The notes under the pieces: generated by a model
Database searches by the model: none
What the model was told of the DNA's origin: nothing
Seen by the model: the letters and a program-made list of their open reading frames with translations, nothing else
Assembly: GCA_009914555.1 (NCBI GenBank)
Contig: WNDY01000024.1
Location: 1 to 61,420 of the forward strand
DNA: 61,420 bases
Direction: 5' to 3'
From: Xylophilus sp.
Lineage (GTDB): Bacteria; Pseudomonadota; Gammaproteobacteria; Burkholderiales; Burkholderiaceae_C
Shown: piece by piece, positions 50,026 through 58,877 of the stretch
Position numbering within the stretch: the stretch's first letter is position 1
Layout of the letters: every line of letters begins with the position of its first letter
Translations under genes and position numbers: made by a program

Positions 50026-50040
50026 ATGATTCGTAATCAT
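50026..50040. promoter_or_regulatory. LysR-type operator, perfect palindrome
   Basis: ATGATT-CGT-AATCAT (50026-50040) is a 15-bp perfect inverted repeat that contains the T-N11-A pattern of LysR binding sites. It lies 18 bp before the lysR start and 90 bp before the divergent transporter gene. Confidence 0.75.
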
Positions 50041-50129
50041 AGATACATCACATAAATCCATTTCTTTTCGGCGCGCGGCTGGGGTCCAATCGCCGCCTGC
50101 TCCGCATCCAGATTTCTGAGGATTCCGCC

Positions 50130-51137
50130 ATGGCCCGCCCGGCGCTCTTGCCCGACAACTTCACGCTCTGCCTCGTCGCCACTGTCGTGGTGGCGAGCGT
50201 CCTGCCCGCTGCCGGCGATGCCGCCGTCGTCTTCAAGTGGCTGACCACGCTGGCGATCGCGCTGCTGTTCTTCCTGCACGGGGCGCGGCTGTCGCGCCAG
50301 GCGGTCGTCGCCGGCCTGCTGCACTGGCGGCTGCACCTGCTGGTGCTGGCCAGCACCTTCGTGCTGTTCCCGCTGCTGGGCCTGGTGCTCAAGCCGCTGC
50401 TGGAGCCGCTGGTGTCGCCCAAGTTCTACCTCGGCGTGCTCTACATCTGCGTGCTGCCTTCGACGGTGCAGTCGTCGATCGCGATGGTGGCGCTTGCGCG
50501 CGGCAACGTATCGGCGGCGGTGTGCAGCGCCTCGGCCTCGACGCTGCTGGGTATCTTCGTCACGCCGCTGCTGGTCGGCGCGCTGGTCGCGCCGCACGGC
50601 GGCGCCTCGTACGGCGGGCTCGAAGCCGTCGGTCGCATCGTGCTGCAGCTGTTCGTGCCGTTCGCGCTGGGGCACCTGCTCCAGCCGTGGATCGGCGGCT
50701 GGGTGCGCGCCAGGGCCAAGACGCTCAAGCTGGTGGACCAGAGCTCCATCGTGCTCGTGGTCTACACCGCCTTCAGCGCCGCGGTGATCGAAGGGCTGTG
50801 GCACCAGGTCTCGGGTGCGCAGCTGGCCAGCCTGCTGCTGGTCTGCGCGCTGCTGCTGGCCACCGCGCTGGCGACGATGACCTGGGCCAGCCGCCGGCTC
50901 GGCTTCGGCAAGGAGGACGAGATCACCATCGTCTTCTGCGGCTCCAAGAAGAGCCTGGCCAGCGGCGTGCCGATGGCCAACGTGCTGTTCCCGGCCGCGG
51001 CCGTGGGGCCGATCGTGCTGCCGGTGATGCTGTTCCACCAGATGCAGCTGATGGTCTGTGCCGTGCTGGCGCAGCGCTATGCGCGCCGGCCGGACGCGCC
51101 GGCGGTGCCTACGGCGGCGGCCACGCCGGCCCGCTAG
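50130..51137 (+). CDS. SBF-like (bile acid:sodium symporter family) transporter
   Basis: A 335-residue membrane protein with about nine to ten hydrophobic helices. LFFLHGARLSRQAVVAGLLHWRLHL and FCGSKKSLASGVPMANVLFP are typical of the SBF-like (YfeH) branch of the bile acid/arsenite transporter superfamily. The substrate is unknown; homologues move organic anions with sodium. It is divergent from lysR, and GAGGATT precedes the ATG. The C-terminus is hydrophilic and Ala/Pro-rich. Confidence 0.85.
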   Translation: MARPALLPDNFTLCLVATVVVASVLPAAGDAAVVFKWLTTLAIALLFFLHGARLSRQAVVAGLLHWRLHLLVLASTFVLFPLLGLVLKPLLEPLVSPKFYLGVLYICVLPSTVQSSIAMVALARGNVSAAVCSASASTLLGIFVTPLLVGALVAPHGGASYGGLEAVGRIVLQLFVPFALGHLLQPWIGGWVRARAKTLKLVDQSSIVLVVYTAFSAAVIEGLWHQVSGAQLASLLLVCALLLATALATMTWASRRLGFGKEDEITIVFCGSKKSLASGVPMANVLFPAAAVGPIVLPVMLFHQMQLMVCAVLAQRYARRPDAPAVPTAAATPAR

Positions 51138-51265
51138 GCGGCGGCAGTTTTTCCTACCCGGCCATGGGCAGTGGGCTCTCACCCCCGGGACGGCCCGACT
51201 CCTACATTGACTCCGGACGCTGGGGCCGGCAAGGTGCCCCGCCTTCTGCCGAAGGAGAACGGAAC

Positions 51266-51700
51266 ATGGGATTCAGGGCTTACATCGTCGAGGACAGTGT
51301 CACGATCCGCGACAACCTCAAGGAAGCGCTCAAGGAACTGGCCGACGTCGAGGCGCTCGGCGAGGCCGACACCGAGCAGGAAGGCAAGGACTGGCTGCTG
51401 AGCCACGCCGAGCAGTGGGACATCGCCATCGTCGATCTCTTCCTGCGCGAAGGCTCGGGGCTCAATGTGCTCGAAGCCTGCCGGCGCCGGCGGCCGCAGC
51501 AGAAGATGGTGGTGTTGAGCAACCATGCCACGCGCGAGATCCGCTGGCGCTGCGCGCAGCTCGGCGCCGATGCAGTGTTCGACAAGTCCACCGAGATCGA
51601 TGCGCTCATGACCTGGTGCCGCCGCGAGCAGCAGCGCCGGGCCACGGCCGGCGGCGTCACGGAGCCGGGGGGGGCTGGGGCACGGTCCGGTCTCCACTGA
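51266..51700 (+). CDS. Single-domain response regulator
   Basis: A 144-residue receiver domain with no output domain. The phospho-acceptor Asp is in DIAIVDLFLREGSG; the acidic pair is VED near residue 9, and the conserved Lys is in AVFDKSTEID. It resembles CheY-like regulators that signal by protein contact. AAGGAG lies upstream of the ATG. Its last 44 bp overlap the 3' end of the opposite-strand Na/Pi transporter gene. No histidine kinase is adjacent. Confidence 0.87.
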   Translation: MGFRAYIVEDSVTIRDNLKEALKELADVEALGEADTEQEGKDWLLSHAEQWDIAIVDLFLREGSGLNVLEACRRRRPQQKMVVLSNHATREIRWRCAQLGADAVFDKSTEIDALMTWCRREQQRRATAGGVTEPGGAGARSGLH

Positions 51701-53342
51701 CGACCGGCTCGCGCAACCGGCTCGGCGCCAGCGCGCCGGCCGAATCGAGGATCGGGTAGGCGATCGAGCAGATGTGGGAGTTGATGCGCTTCAAGTCGCT
51801 GATCAGGTCGATGTGCAGCGAGCTGGTCTCGATGCTCGGCAGCGTCTGGTCGGCCAGCCGCTCCAGGTGGGTGCCGGCGTAGGCGCGCTCCAGATCGCGG
51901 AAGCGGGCCTTTTCCTCCAGCAGCTTTTGCGCGTCGCGCACGCTGCCGTTGAGGAACACGCTCATGCCCAGGCGCAGGTTGGCGATCAGGCGCTGGTGCA
52001 GTTCGGTGATCTCGGCCATGCCGGCCTCGGAGAAGCTGCGGCCCTGCCTGATCTTCTTGTCCTCGATGTCGATGAGGATGCGCTCGACGATATCGCCGAT
52101 CTGCTCCATGTTGATCGTGAAGCTGATGATGTCGGTCCAGCGCCGGCTCTCCTCCTCGCCGAGCGATTCGCGCGAGACCTTGGTCAGGTAGTACTTGATG
52201 TCCGAGTACAGCTCGTCGACCCGGTCGTCCATGCGCCGCAGATCCTGGGCCAGCCGCAGGTCGTTGTTGCGGATCACCTCGGGCACGCCGAGCAGCATGG
52301 TCTCGACGATGTCGGCTTGGTGCAGCGCCTCGCGCGCGGCGTTGGAGATGGCCAGCGTCGGCGTCGACAGCGCCGACGGGTCGAGGTGCCGCGGGCGCAG
52401 CGACGACGCGCTGTCCTGCGGCTTGGGCAGCAGCCGGGTGATGGCGTCGGCCACCCACTGCGTGAGCCCGATGAAGCCCAGGCTGATGACCACGTTGAAG
52501 CCCAGGTGGAACAGCACCACGCTGGTCGTGCGGTCGGTCATGTACGGATGCACGTGGTCGATCCACAGCCCGACGAAGGGCGAGACAAAGGCCACGCCCA
52601 GCAGCTTGAAGAACAGGTTGCCGATGGTCACCTGCCGCACCTCGACGGCCGACTTGGCGGTGGTCAGCACCGCCAGCACGCCGCTGCCCAGGTTGGCGCC
52701 GAGCACCAGACCCAGCGCCACCTCCATCGGCACCGCGCCCGACTGGGCCATGGCGGCGATCAGCAGCACGATGGCCAGGCTCGAATAGGCCACCACGGCC
52801 AGCGCGGCGCCGATGGTGATCTCCAGCAGGATGTCGCTCGACAGCGAGCCGAGCAGGGTGCGCACCGCAGGCGCGGCCAGCAGCGGCTCGGTGGCCTGCA
52901 CCACGAGCTGCAGCGCCAGCAGCATCAGGCCCAGGCCGATGAAGACGTGGCCGACGCGGCCCGAGGGCCGGTCCTGGCGCGAGACGAACAGCACCACGCC
53001 GACGAAGATGAACAGCGGCGACAGCCACGACAGGTCGACCGAGAACAGCACCGAGATCAGCGCCGTGCCCACGTCGGCGCCGCGCATCACGGCCAGCGCC
53101 GCCGGCAGGGCGATCAGGCCCTGGCCGACGAAGGAGGAGGTCATGAGCGAGGTCGCGGTGCTCGACTGCACCAGCGCCGTGACGCCGATGCCCGACAGCG
53201 CCGCGGTGAAGCGGTTGCCCATGCTGCGCGCCAGGATCTGCCGCAGGCTGGCGCCGAACACCCGCAGCACACCCGTTCGTACCAGGTTAGATCCCCAGAC
53301 GAGCAAGGCGACGGCGGCGAGCAGGTTCAGCAGGTGCTTCAT
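51657..53342 (-). CDS. Na/Pi cotransporter family protein with PhoU-like domain
   Basis: A 561-residue protein. The N-terminal half (about 1-310) has paired hydrophobic repeats with QSSTATSLMTSSFVGQGL and the matching GLVLGANLGSGVLAVL, the signature of the NptA/SLC34 phosphate family. The C-terminal half (about 335-545) is a helical PhoU-like domain (LHQADIVETMLLGVPEVIRNNDLRLAQDL, INMEQIGDIVERI). It probably moves phosphate (import or efflux) with sodium. A GGGGTATA box (53360-53368) lies 18 bp upstream. Confidence 0.9.
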   Translation of the reverse strand: MKHLLNLLAAVALLVWGSNLVRTGVLRVFGASLRQILARSMGNRFTAALSGIGVTALVQSSTATSLMTSSFVGQGLIALPAALAVMRGADVGTALISVLFSVDLSWLSPLFIFVGVVLFVSRQDRPSGRVGHVFIGLGLMLLALQLVVQATEPLLAAPAVRTLLGSLSSDILLEITIGAALAVVAYSSLAIVLLIAAMAQSGAVPMEVALGLVLGANLGSGVLAVLTTAKSAVEVRQVTIGNLFFKLLGVAFVSPFVGLWIDHVHPYMTDRTTSVVLFHLGFNVVISLGFIGLTQWVADAITRLLPKPQDSASSLRPRHLDPSALSTPTLAISNAAREALHQADIVETMLLGVPEVIRNNDLRLAQDLRRMDDRVDELYSDIKYYLTKVSRESLGEEESRRWTDIISFTINMEQIGDIVERILIDIEDKKIRQGRSFSEAGMAEITELHQRLIANLRLGMSVFLNGSVRDAQKLLEEKARFRDLERAYAGTHLERLADQTLPSIETSSLHIDLISDLKRINSHICSIAYPILDSAGALAPSRLREPVVSGDRTVPQPPPAP

Positions 53343-53458
53343 AAAAACAGGGCATTGACTATACCCCCGTTCCTGCGGTGCGCGGCCTCCGCCGCGGCGC
53401 CCGGCCTGCCGCGATACCTGCGCCGGTATGGCCCGGCGGATCGGCCGGGCAGACGGCT
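53343..53458. repeat. lspA-nptA gap with a GGGGTATA box
   Basis: TATACCCCC (53360-53368) is a clear box. A weaker pair, GATACC (53413-53418) and GGTATGG (53425-53431), follows 45-60 bp away, with GC-rich inverted sequence between (GGCCTCCGCCGCGGCGCCCGGCC). It looks like a degraded copy of the bracketed repeat. No gene seen. Confidence 0.5.
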
Positions 53459-53956
53459 CTACCGGCTCTTTCCGACGCGCCGCAGTTCGTCGAGGATCAG
53501 GCAGGCCGCGCCGACGGTGATGGCCGCGTCGGCCACGTTGAAAGCCGGAAAGTGCCGCCCGGCCCAGTGGAAGTCGAGGAAGTCCACCACGTAGCCGTGC
53601 AGCGCGCGGTCTACCACGTTGCCCACCGCGCCGCCCAGGATGCTGGAGAGCGCAAACGAGAACAGCCGCTGGCCCGCGTGCAGCCACAGCTGCCACAGGA
53701 TGAACACGGCGGCGGCCGCGCCGATGCCGATGAAGAGCCAGCGCTGCCAGCCCGAGCCGGTCGCCAGGAACGAGAAGGCCGCGCCGGTGTTGTGGGCCCG
53801 CACCACGTTGAAGAAGCCGGTGACGTAGGTTGCGTCGCCGAGCCGGTACCAGCCCAGGATCAGGAGTTTGGTGAACTGGTCGGCGATCAGCAGGATCAGC
53901 GCCCAGCCGAGCCAGAGCCAGGGGCCGCGGCCGGCCGGGGACGAGGAGCGTGGCAT
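53459..53956 (-). CDS. lspA: Signal peptidase II (prolipoprotein)
   Basis: A 165-residue inner-membrane aspartyl protease with four hydrophobic helices. The catalytic aspartates are in [18 protein letters not shown] and [11 protein letters not shown]. It removes the signal peptide from lipoproteins such as BamB, BamD and PilW in this window. It lies 84 bp downstream of ileS, the standard ribF-ileS-lspA order; the gap is filled by a repeat element. Confidence 0.95.
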   Translation of the reverse strand: MPRSSSPAGRGPWLWLGWALILLIADQFTKLLILGWYRLGDATYVTGFFNVVRAHNTGAAFSFLATGSGWQRWLFIGIGAAAAVFILWQLWLHAGQRLFSFALSSILGGAVGNVVDRALHGYVVDFLDFHWAGRHFPAFNVADAAITVGAACLILDELRRVGKSR

Positions 53957-53977
53957 GTCGTGTGCTGCGTGAATACT

Positions 53978-54039
53978 GAGGGTATATGGCCACAGCGCGC
54001 GGTTTGCGCCCGCTGTGGCGGCCTGGGGAGGGGAGTATA
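53978..54039. repeat. GGGGTATA-bracketed hairpin repeat (ileS-lspA gap)
   Basis: GAGGGTATA (53978-53986) and GGGGAGTATA (54030-54039) are direct copies 52 bp apart. Between them GCCACAGCG (53989-53997) pairs perfectly with CGCTGTGGC (54011-54019). The element occupies most of the ileS-lspA gap and would be part of the operon transcript. Confidence 0.8.
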
Positions 54040-54040
54040 T

Positions 54041-56887
54041 TCAGGCGAAGCGGCGCGTTTCGCCGGCGCCGTAGAGGTTGTCGATGGCGCGGGCCGACAG
54101 TTCGGGGTGGGCCGGGTCGCGGCCTACGGTCTCGCTGTAGTGCCAGGTCATCGCGCACTTGGCGCCCGGCGCCTGCGCGACCTCGACCGCCAGCGCATCG
54201 CCGGCGGCCAGCGCGGCCGCCGAGGTGATGGTCACGAACTTCAGGTCGTCGCCCAGGCTCGCGAGCAGGGCATGGTCCTCGGGCGCGGCGGCGATGGTGA
54301 CGGCCGCCTGCAGCGACGAGCCGATCCGGCCTTCGGCGCGCACTTCCTCGATGCGCTTGTTGACCACGTCGCGGATTTCGCGGATGCGGGACCACTTGTG
54401 CAGCAGCGCCGCGTCGCCGGCGGGCTGCGGCACGCTCCAGAAGGTCTCGGTGAAGATCGACGGCGACTGGCCCGGCGCGAACACCTTCCAGGCCTCCTCG
54501 GCGGTGAAGCTGAGGAAGGGCGCCATCCAGCGCAGCATCGCCTGGGTGATGTGCCACAGCGCGGTCTGCGCGCTGCGCCGCGCCGGGCTCTTGGCCTGGG
54601 TGACGTAGAGCCGGTCCTTGAGCACGTCGAGGTAGAAGCCGCCCAGGTCTTCCGAGCAGTAGAGCTGGAGCTTGGCGACCACGGGGTGGAACTCGTAGGC
54701 GTGGTAGTGCTCCAGCACCTCGGCCTGGAACTGCGCAGCGCGGGCCAGGGCGTAGCGGTCGATCTCCAGCAGCTCGTCGAGCGGCAAGGCGTCCCTGACC
54801 GGGTCGAAGTCGCTGGTGTTGGCCAGCAGGAAGCGCACCGTGTTGCGGATGCGGCGGTAGCTGTCGACCACGCGGGCCAGCACCTTGTCGTCGCCGGCGA
54901 TGTCGCCCGAATAGTCGCTCGATGCGACCCACAGGCGGATGATCTCGGCGCCCAGCTTCTTGCTGACCTCGTCGGGCTCGATGCCGTTGCCCAGCGACTT
55001 GCTCATCTTGCGGCCCTGGCTGTCCACGGTGAAGCCGTGGGTCAACAGGCCCCGGTAGGGCGCGCGGCCCTCGATGGCCGAGGCCAGCAGCAGCGAGCTG
55101 TGGAACCAGCCGCGGTGCTGGTCGTGGCCTTCGAGGTACAGGTCGGCCTCCGGCCCCGTGTCGTGGTGCGCCTCGGGGTGGGTGCCGCGCAGCACGTGCC
55201 AGAAGGTGGAGCCGGAGTCGAACCACACTTCGAGGATGTCGGTGCTCTTGGTGTAGACGGCGGCTTCCTCGGCGCCCAGGATCTCTTCGGCGGTCACGCG
55301 GCTCCAGGCCTCGATGCCGCCCTGCTCGACGATGGCCACGGCCTGGTCGAGGAGCTCCATGGTGCGCGGATGCAGTTCGCCCGAATCCTTGTGCAGGAAG
55401 AACGGCAGCGGCACGCCCCAGCTGCGCTGGCGCGAGATGCACCAGTCGGGCCGGTTGGCGATCATGTCGTGCAGGCGCGCCTTGCCGTTGGCCGGAAAAA
55501 AGCCGGTGTGCTCGATGGCGGCCAGCGCGGTCTGGCGCAGCGTCTGCGGTGCCTTGTCCTTGGTGAACACGCCTTCGCCTTCGTCCATGCGGATGAACCA
55601 CTGGGCGGCGGCGCGGTAGATCACCGGCGTCTTGTGGCGCCAGCAGTGCGGGTAGCTGTGGGTGATGGTGGTGGTGTCGAGCAGGCGGCCGGCGTCGCGC
55701 AGCGCCTCGATGATGGCCGGCACGGCCTTCCAGATGTGCTGGCCGCCGAACAGCGGCAGGTCGGCCGCGTAGACGCCGTTGCCCTGCACCGGGTTCAGGA
55801 TCTCGTCGGTCGCGAGGCCGTTGGCGGTGCAGGAGAAGAAGTCGTCCAGGCCGTAGGCCGGGGCCGAGTGCACGATGCCGGTGCCGTCGTCGGCCGTGGC
55901 GTAGTCGGCCAGGTAGACCGGGCTCACGCGGTCGTAGCCCGCGTCCACATGGGCCAGCGGATGGCGGAATTCGAGCTTGTCGAACGACGCGCCGCGGGTG
56001 GTCGCGATCACGCGGCCCTCGAGCTTCCAGCGCGCCAGGCACTTGTCGACCAGGGCCGAGGCGACGATGAAGTTGCCGCGCTCGGTCTCCACCAGGCTGT
56101 AGTCCAGTGCGGGATTGACGTTGAGCGCCTGGTTGGCGGGGATGGTCCAGGCGGTGGTCGTCCAGATGACGATGAAGGTTTCCTGGTCCAGCTTGGGCAG
56201 GCCGAAGGCTGCGGCGAGTTTGGCCGGATCGGCGCTGGGGAAGGCGACGTCAATGGTCTGCGACTTCTTGTCGGCGTATTCGATCTCGAACTCGGCCAGC
56301 GAGGAGCCGCAGTCGAAGCACCAGTACACCGGCTTCTGGCCGCGGTACACGAAGCCGCGCTCCATCACGCGCTTCAAGGCGCGCAGCTCGCCGGCCTCGT
56401 TGGCGTAGTCCATGGTCCTGTAGGGATGGTCCCAGTCGCCGAGCACGCCCAGGCGCTTGAAGCCGGCCATCTGGATGCCGATCTGCTCGGTGGCGAAGGC
56501 GCGGCTCTTGGCCTGCATCTCGTCGCGCGGCAGGTTGCGGCCGTGCTTCTTCTCGACGGCGTTCTCGATCGGCAGGCCGTGGCAGTCCCAGCCCGGCACA
56601 TAGATCGCGTCGAAGCCTTCGAGCTGGCGGGCCTTGACGATCATGTCCTTGAGGATCTTGTTGACCGCATGGCCCATGTGGATCTGGCCGTTGGCGTAGG
56701 GCGGGCCGTCGTGCAGGATGAACTTCGGCGCACCGCGTCGCGCGTCGCGCAGGCGCTGGTAGATGCCTTGCTCCTCCCATTCCCGGATCCAGCCCGGCTC
56801 CCGCCGGGGCAGGTCGCCGCGCATCGGGAAGGGCGTGTCGGGCAGGTTGAGCTTGCTGCGGTAGTCGGTCTTGGCGTCGTCGGACAT
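54041..56887 (-). CDS. ileS: Isoleucyl-tRNA synthetase
   Basis: A 948-residue class I synthetase. The HIGH motif is HMGH in [20 protein letters not shown]; the KMSKS motif is [10 protein letters not shown]. The editing domain contains the [13 protein letters not shown] segment. The C-terminal tail ends after [13 protein letters not shown]...[12 protein letters not shown]; a four-Cys zinc site as in E. coli is not evident at the very end, where only a single Cys ([11 protein letters not shown]) is seen. Length is normal for the bacterial enzyme. Middle gene of ribF-ileS-lspA. Confidence 0.97.
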   Translation of the reverse strand: MSDDAKTDYRSKLNLPDTPFPMRGDLPRREPGWIREWEEQGIYQRLRDARRGAPKFILHDGPPYANGQIHMGHAVNKILKDMIVKARQLEGFDAIYVPGWDCHGLPIENAVEKKHGRNLPRDEMQAKSRAFATEQIGIQMAGFKRLGVLGDWDHPYRTMDYANEAGELRALKRVMERGFVYRGQKPVYWCFDCGSSLAEFEIEYADKKSQTIDVAFPSADPAKLAAAFGLPKLDQETFIVIWTTTAWTIPANQALNVNPALDYSLVETERGNFIVASALVDKCLARWKLEGRVIATTRGASFDKLEFRHPLAHVDAGYDRVSPVYLADYATADDGTGIVHSAPAYGLDDFFSCTANGLATDEILNPVQGNGVYAADLPLFGGQHIWKAVPAIIEALRDAGRLLDTTTITHSYPHCWRHKTPVIYRAAAQWFIRMDEGEGVFTKDKAPQTLRQTALAAIEHTGFFPANGKARLHDMIANRPDWCISRQRSWGVPLPFFLHKDSGELHPRTMELLDQAVAIVEQGGIEAWSRVTAEEILGAEEAAVYTKSTDILEVWFDSGSTFWHVLRGTHPEAHHDTGPEADLYLEGHDQHRGWFHSSLLLASAIEGRAPYRGLLTHGFTVDSQGRKMSKSLGNGIEPDEVSKKLGAEIIRLWVASSDYSGDIAGDDKVLARVVDSYRRIRNTVRFLLANTSDFDPVRDALPLDELLEIDRYALARAAQFQAEVLEHYHAYEFHPVVAKLQLYCSEDLGGFYLDVLKDRLYVTQAKSPARRSAQTALWHITQAMLRWMAPFLSFTAEEAWKVFAPGQSPSIFTETFWSVPQPAGDAALLHKWSRIREIRDVVNKRIEEVRAEGRIGSSLQAAVTIAAAPEDHALLASLGDDLKFVTITSAAALAAGDALAVEVAQAPGAKCAMTWHYSETVGRDPAHPELSARAIDNLYGAGETRRFA

Positions 56888-56933
56888 GGCGGCGGGAGGC
56901 AGAGGGAACGCGGGCCGGGGCCCGGGGAAAGAC

Positions 56934-56994
56934 GGGGTATACGCCCATAGCGCGCGCCATTCGCGCGCTTCCAGGCTGTACCCAGGGAGGTATG
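56934..56994. repeat. GGGGTATA-bracketed hairpin repeat (ribF-ileS gap)
   Basis: GGGGTATAC (56934-56942) and GGGAGGTATG (56985-56994) are direct copies 51 bp apart. The centre has GCGCGCG (56950-56956), loop CCATT, CGCGCGC (56962-56968), almost the same hairpin as the copy inside yejF. It lies between ribF and ileS on the minus strand. Confidence 0.8.
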
Positions 56995-57007
56995 TGGCGG
57001 GCGAGCG

Positions 57008-58096
57008 TTAAATTCGGTCGCGCGTCGTCTGCCGGTGCGTCTGGGCGTGGAGCGAGGTGAAGAAGGCGCGGGCCTCGTCGCAGTCGCGCGAGATGCCGGC
57101 CTTGAGGGCGTCGAGTCCGTCGTACCGGAGCTCGTCGTGCAGTTTGTGCAGCAGTTCCACCTGGATGATTTTACCGTAGGCCCCCTCGGCGCCGAGGTGC
57201 GCGGGCCATTGCAGGCAGTGGGTTTCGAGCAGCACGCGGCCGCCGTTGACGTCGCGCGGATCGAGCGACGGGCGCACGCCCAGGTTGGCCACGCCGGGCA
57301 GCGGCACGTCGGCGAGGCCGCGCACCTGCACGACGAAGATGCCGCCAGCGGCCGGCTTCCAGTGTTTGAAGCGCAGGTTCAGCGTGCGAAAGCCCAGGTT
57401 GCGCCCGAGCTTGGCGCCGTGCACCACGTGGCCGCTGATGGTGTAGGGCCGCCCCAGCAGCCGCGCCACGTCGGCGAGCCGGCCGGCGGCCAGAGCGTCG
57501 CGCACCGCCGAACTCGACACGCGCAGGCCGTAGCCGTCGGGCCGCCCCAAGGCGGCGGGCTCCCCCTCGGGGGGCGGCGAGGACACGGAGTGCTGGGCGT
57601 GGGGGTTGGAAATCTGGTAGCTCAGCATGCGCGCCACGTCGAAGCCGCGGGCCGCGCCGGCGGCGTCGAGCATCGCGTAGTCGCCCGCGCGCCGCGCGCC
57701 GAAGCGAAAGTCGTCGCCCACCAGCACGTAGCGCGCGCCCAGGCCCTGCACCAGCACCTCGTCGACGAAGGCCTGCGGCGACTGCGCGGCCAGCCGGGCG
57801 TTGAAGGGCAGCACCACGACCTGGTCGACCTCGCAGCGCTTCAGCTCGGTGAGCTTGTCGCGCAGCGTGCCGACGCGCGCCGGGGCGAAATCGCGCTCGT
57901 TGCGCACGCCGGCGAAGTAGTCGCGTGAATGGGGCTCGAAGGTCAGCACGCAGCTGGGCACGCCGCGCAGGTGGGCCTCGTTGCGCAGCAGCGCCAGCAT
58001 GGCCTGGTGGCCACGGTGCACGCCGTCGAAGTTGCCGATGGTGACCGCGCTGGCAGGCGCCACGTCCGGATGGTGGAAGCCGCGGAATATCTTCAT
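57008..58096 (-). CDS. ribF: Bifunctional riboflavin kinase/FAD synthetase with in-frame repeat insertion
   Basis: A 362-residue enzyme making FMN and FAD. The N-terminal FAD synthetase domain starts SAVTIGNFDGVHRGHQAML; VSSSAVRDALAAGRL is its second conserved motif, and the riboflavin kinase domain follows (YTISGHVVHGAKLGRNLGFRTLNL, LGVRPSLD). Between the SNP that ends the first conserved block and GYGLRVSSSAVRDAL is an extra Pro/Ser/Gly-rich segment (HAQHSVSSPPPEGEPAALG) encoded by a GC-rich palindromic repeat at 57539-57608. The domain motifs are intact, so the enzyme is probably active. ATG 58096 matches family starts. Confidence 0.95.
   Translation of the reverse strand: MKIFRGFHHPDVAPASAVTIGNFDGVHRGHQAMLALLRNEAHLRGVPSCVLTFEPHSRDYFAGVRNERDFAPARVGTLRDKLTELKRCEVDQVVVLPFNARLAAQSPQAFVDEVLVQGLGARYVLVGDDFRFGARRAGDYAMLDAAGAARGFDVARMLSYQISNPHAQHSVSSPPPEGEPAALGRPDGYGLRVSSSAVRDALAAGRLADVARLLGRPYTISGHVVHGAKLGRNLGFRTLNLRFKHWKPAAGGIFVVQVRGLADVPLPGVANLGVRPSLDPRDVNGGRVLLETHCLQWPAHLGAEGAYGKIIQVELLHKLHDELRYDGLDALKAGISRDCDEARAFFTSLHAQTHRQTTRDRI
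57539..57608. repeat. Comamonadaceae-type GC-rich palindromic repeat inside ribF
   Basis: The plus strand reads GGCCGCCCCAAGG, then CTCCCCCTCGGGGGGC, then GGAGTGCTGGGCGTGGGGGT. This layout (GGGCGGCCC-like end, CCCTCGGGGG core, CCCCCACGC end) is the common intergenic repeat I recall from Comamonadaceae genomes. Here it is within a gene and keeps the frame. Confidence 0.65.
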
Positions 58097-58239
58097 TGGT
58101 GTTGTGTCCAGGGCGTTCCGGATGCTACGGCGCCTGTCATGGAGTCGGGGTATATTGTGCCGCTTGAGGCCCTGGCATGCGAGTTGCTGGGGCCGTCGAA
58201 ACGTCCGCAATCCCATGCCGTTGTCGATGGAGGCGTGTT
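58097..58239. promoter_or_regulatory. ribF-HNH divergent gap
   Basis: The 143-bp gap between divergent ribF and the HNH gene holds one GGGGTATAT box (58147-58155), whose TATATT overlaps a possible -10 for the HNH gene. GGAGG at 58229-58233 is the Shine-Dalgarno of the HNH gene. I see no other structure. Confidence 0.4.
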
Positions 58240-58797
58240 TTGAAGGTCCTGAAGTTGTCGGCCCAGGGGCTGCCGCAGTCCTGGGTTTCGCTGGAGCAAG
58301 CCGTCACCCACTACGCCGCCGGCGAGGTGCGCTGGGAGGCGGGCGCGCAGATCGCCGTGTTCCGCGGCGGCCACAGCGCGCGCACCGGCGAGCAGTCGGT
58401 GATCGCGGTCAACAGCATCATCGGCACGCGCGGGGTGCCGCGCATCAACCCGTTCGATCTCAAGCCTGGCCTCACGAATTCCAAGCTGTTCGCGCGCGAC
58501 CGCAACGTCTGCGCTTACTGCGGCCAGCAGTTCGACGAGGAAGATCTCACGCGCGAGCACATCGTGCCGTTTGCCCAGAACGGCCGGGACCACTGGATGA
58601 ACGTGGTCACCGCCTGCCGCGCCTGCAACCATCGAAAGAGCCACCGCACGCCGGAGCAGGCGGGCATGCCGCTGCTCTACGCACCCTACGTGCCGAGCCT
58701 GTGGGAGGACTTCATCCTGCGCAACCGGCGCATCCTGGCCGACCAGATGGAGTTCCTGATGGCGCACGTGCCGCGCAATTCGCGGCTGCTGGCCTAG
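58240..58797 (+). CDS. HNH endonuclease family protein
   Basis: A 185-residue protein. The HNH/zinc-ribbon domain is at about residues 85-140: NVCAYCGQQF, then LTREHIVPFAQNGRDHWMNVVTACRACNHRKSHRTPEQAGM, with four zinc cysteines (two CxxC) and the EHIVP/CNHRK catalytic region. Such proteins are found as single genes in many betaproteobacteria, and the physiological role is unknown. TTG 58240 is chosen because GGAGG lies 7 bases upstream and MKVLKLSAQGLPQSW is the expected start; an ATG at 58177 is an alternative. Confidence 0.85.
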   Translation: MKVLKLSAQGLPQSWVSLEQAVTHYAAGEVRWEAGAQIAVFRGGHSARTGEQSVIAVNSIIGTRGVPRINPFDLKPGLTNSKLFARDRNVCAYCGQQFDEEDLTREHIVPFAQNGRDHWMNVVTACRACNHRKSHRTPEQAGMPLLYAPYVPSLWEDFILRNRRILADQMEFLMAHVPRNSRLLA

Positions 58798-58831
58798 CGG
58801 GCGCGCCGGCAGGGCGCCACTACAATCCCGC

Positions 58832-58856
58832 AGCCGCCGACGAGGCGGCTTTTTTC
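58832..58856 (+). terminator. Rho-independent terminator after the HNH gene
   Basis: AGCCGCC (58832-58838), loop GACGA, GGCGGCT (58844-58850), then TTTTTT. A TACAAT box at 58821-58826 lies just before it; if that is the -10 of the TRAP operon, transcription would start inside the hairpin, so the two may overlap by design. Confidence 0.85.
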
Positions 58857-58877
58857 GCACCTACAAGGACCGACACC

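Noticed and set aside
53378..56950. 1190-codon open frame on the plus strand opposite ileS
   Set aside because: It is an antisense shadow of ileS and lspA in very GC-rich DNA. The translation is low complexity with no family motif, while the minus strand encodes a clear synthetase.
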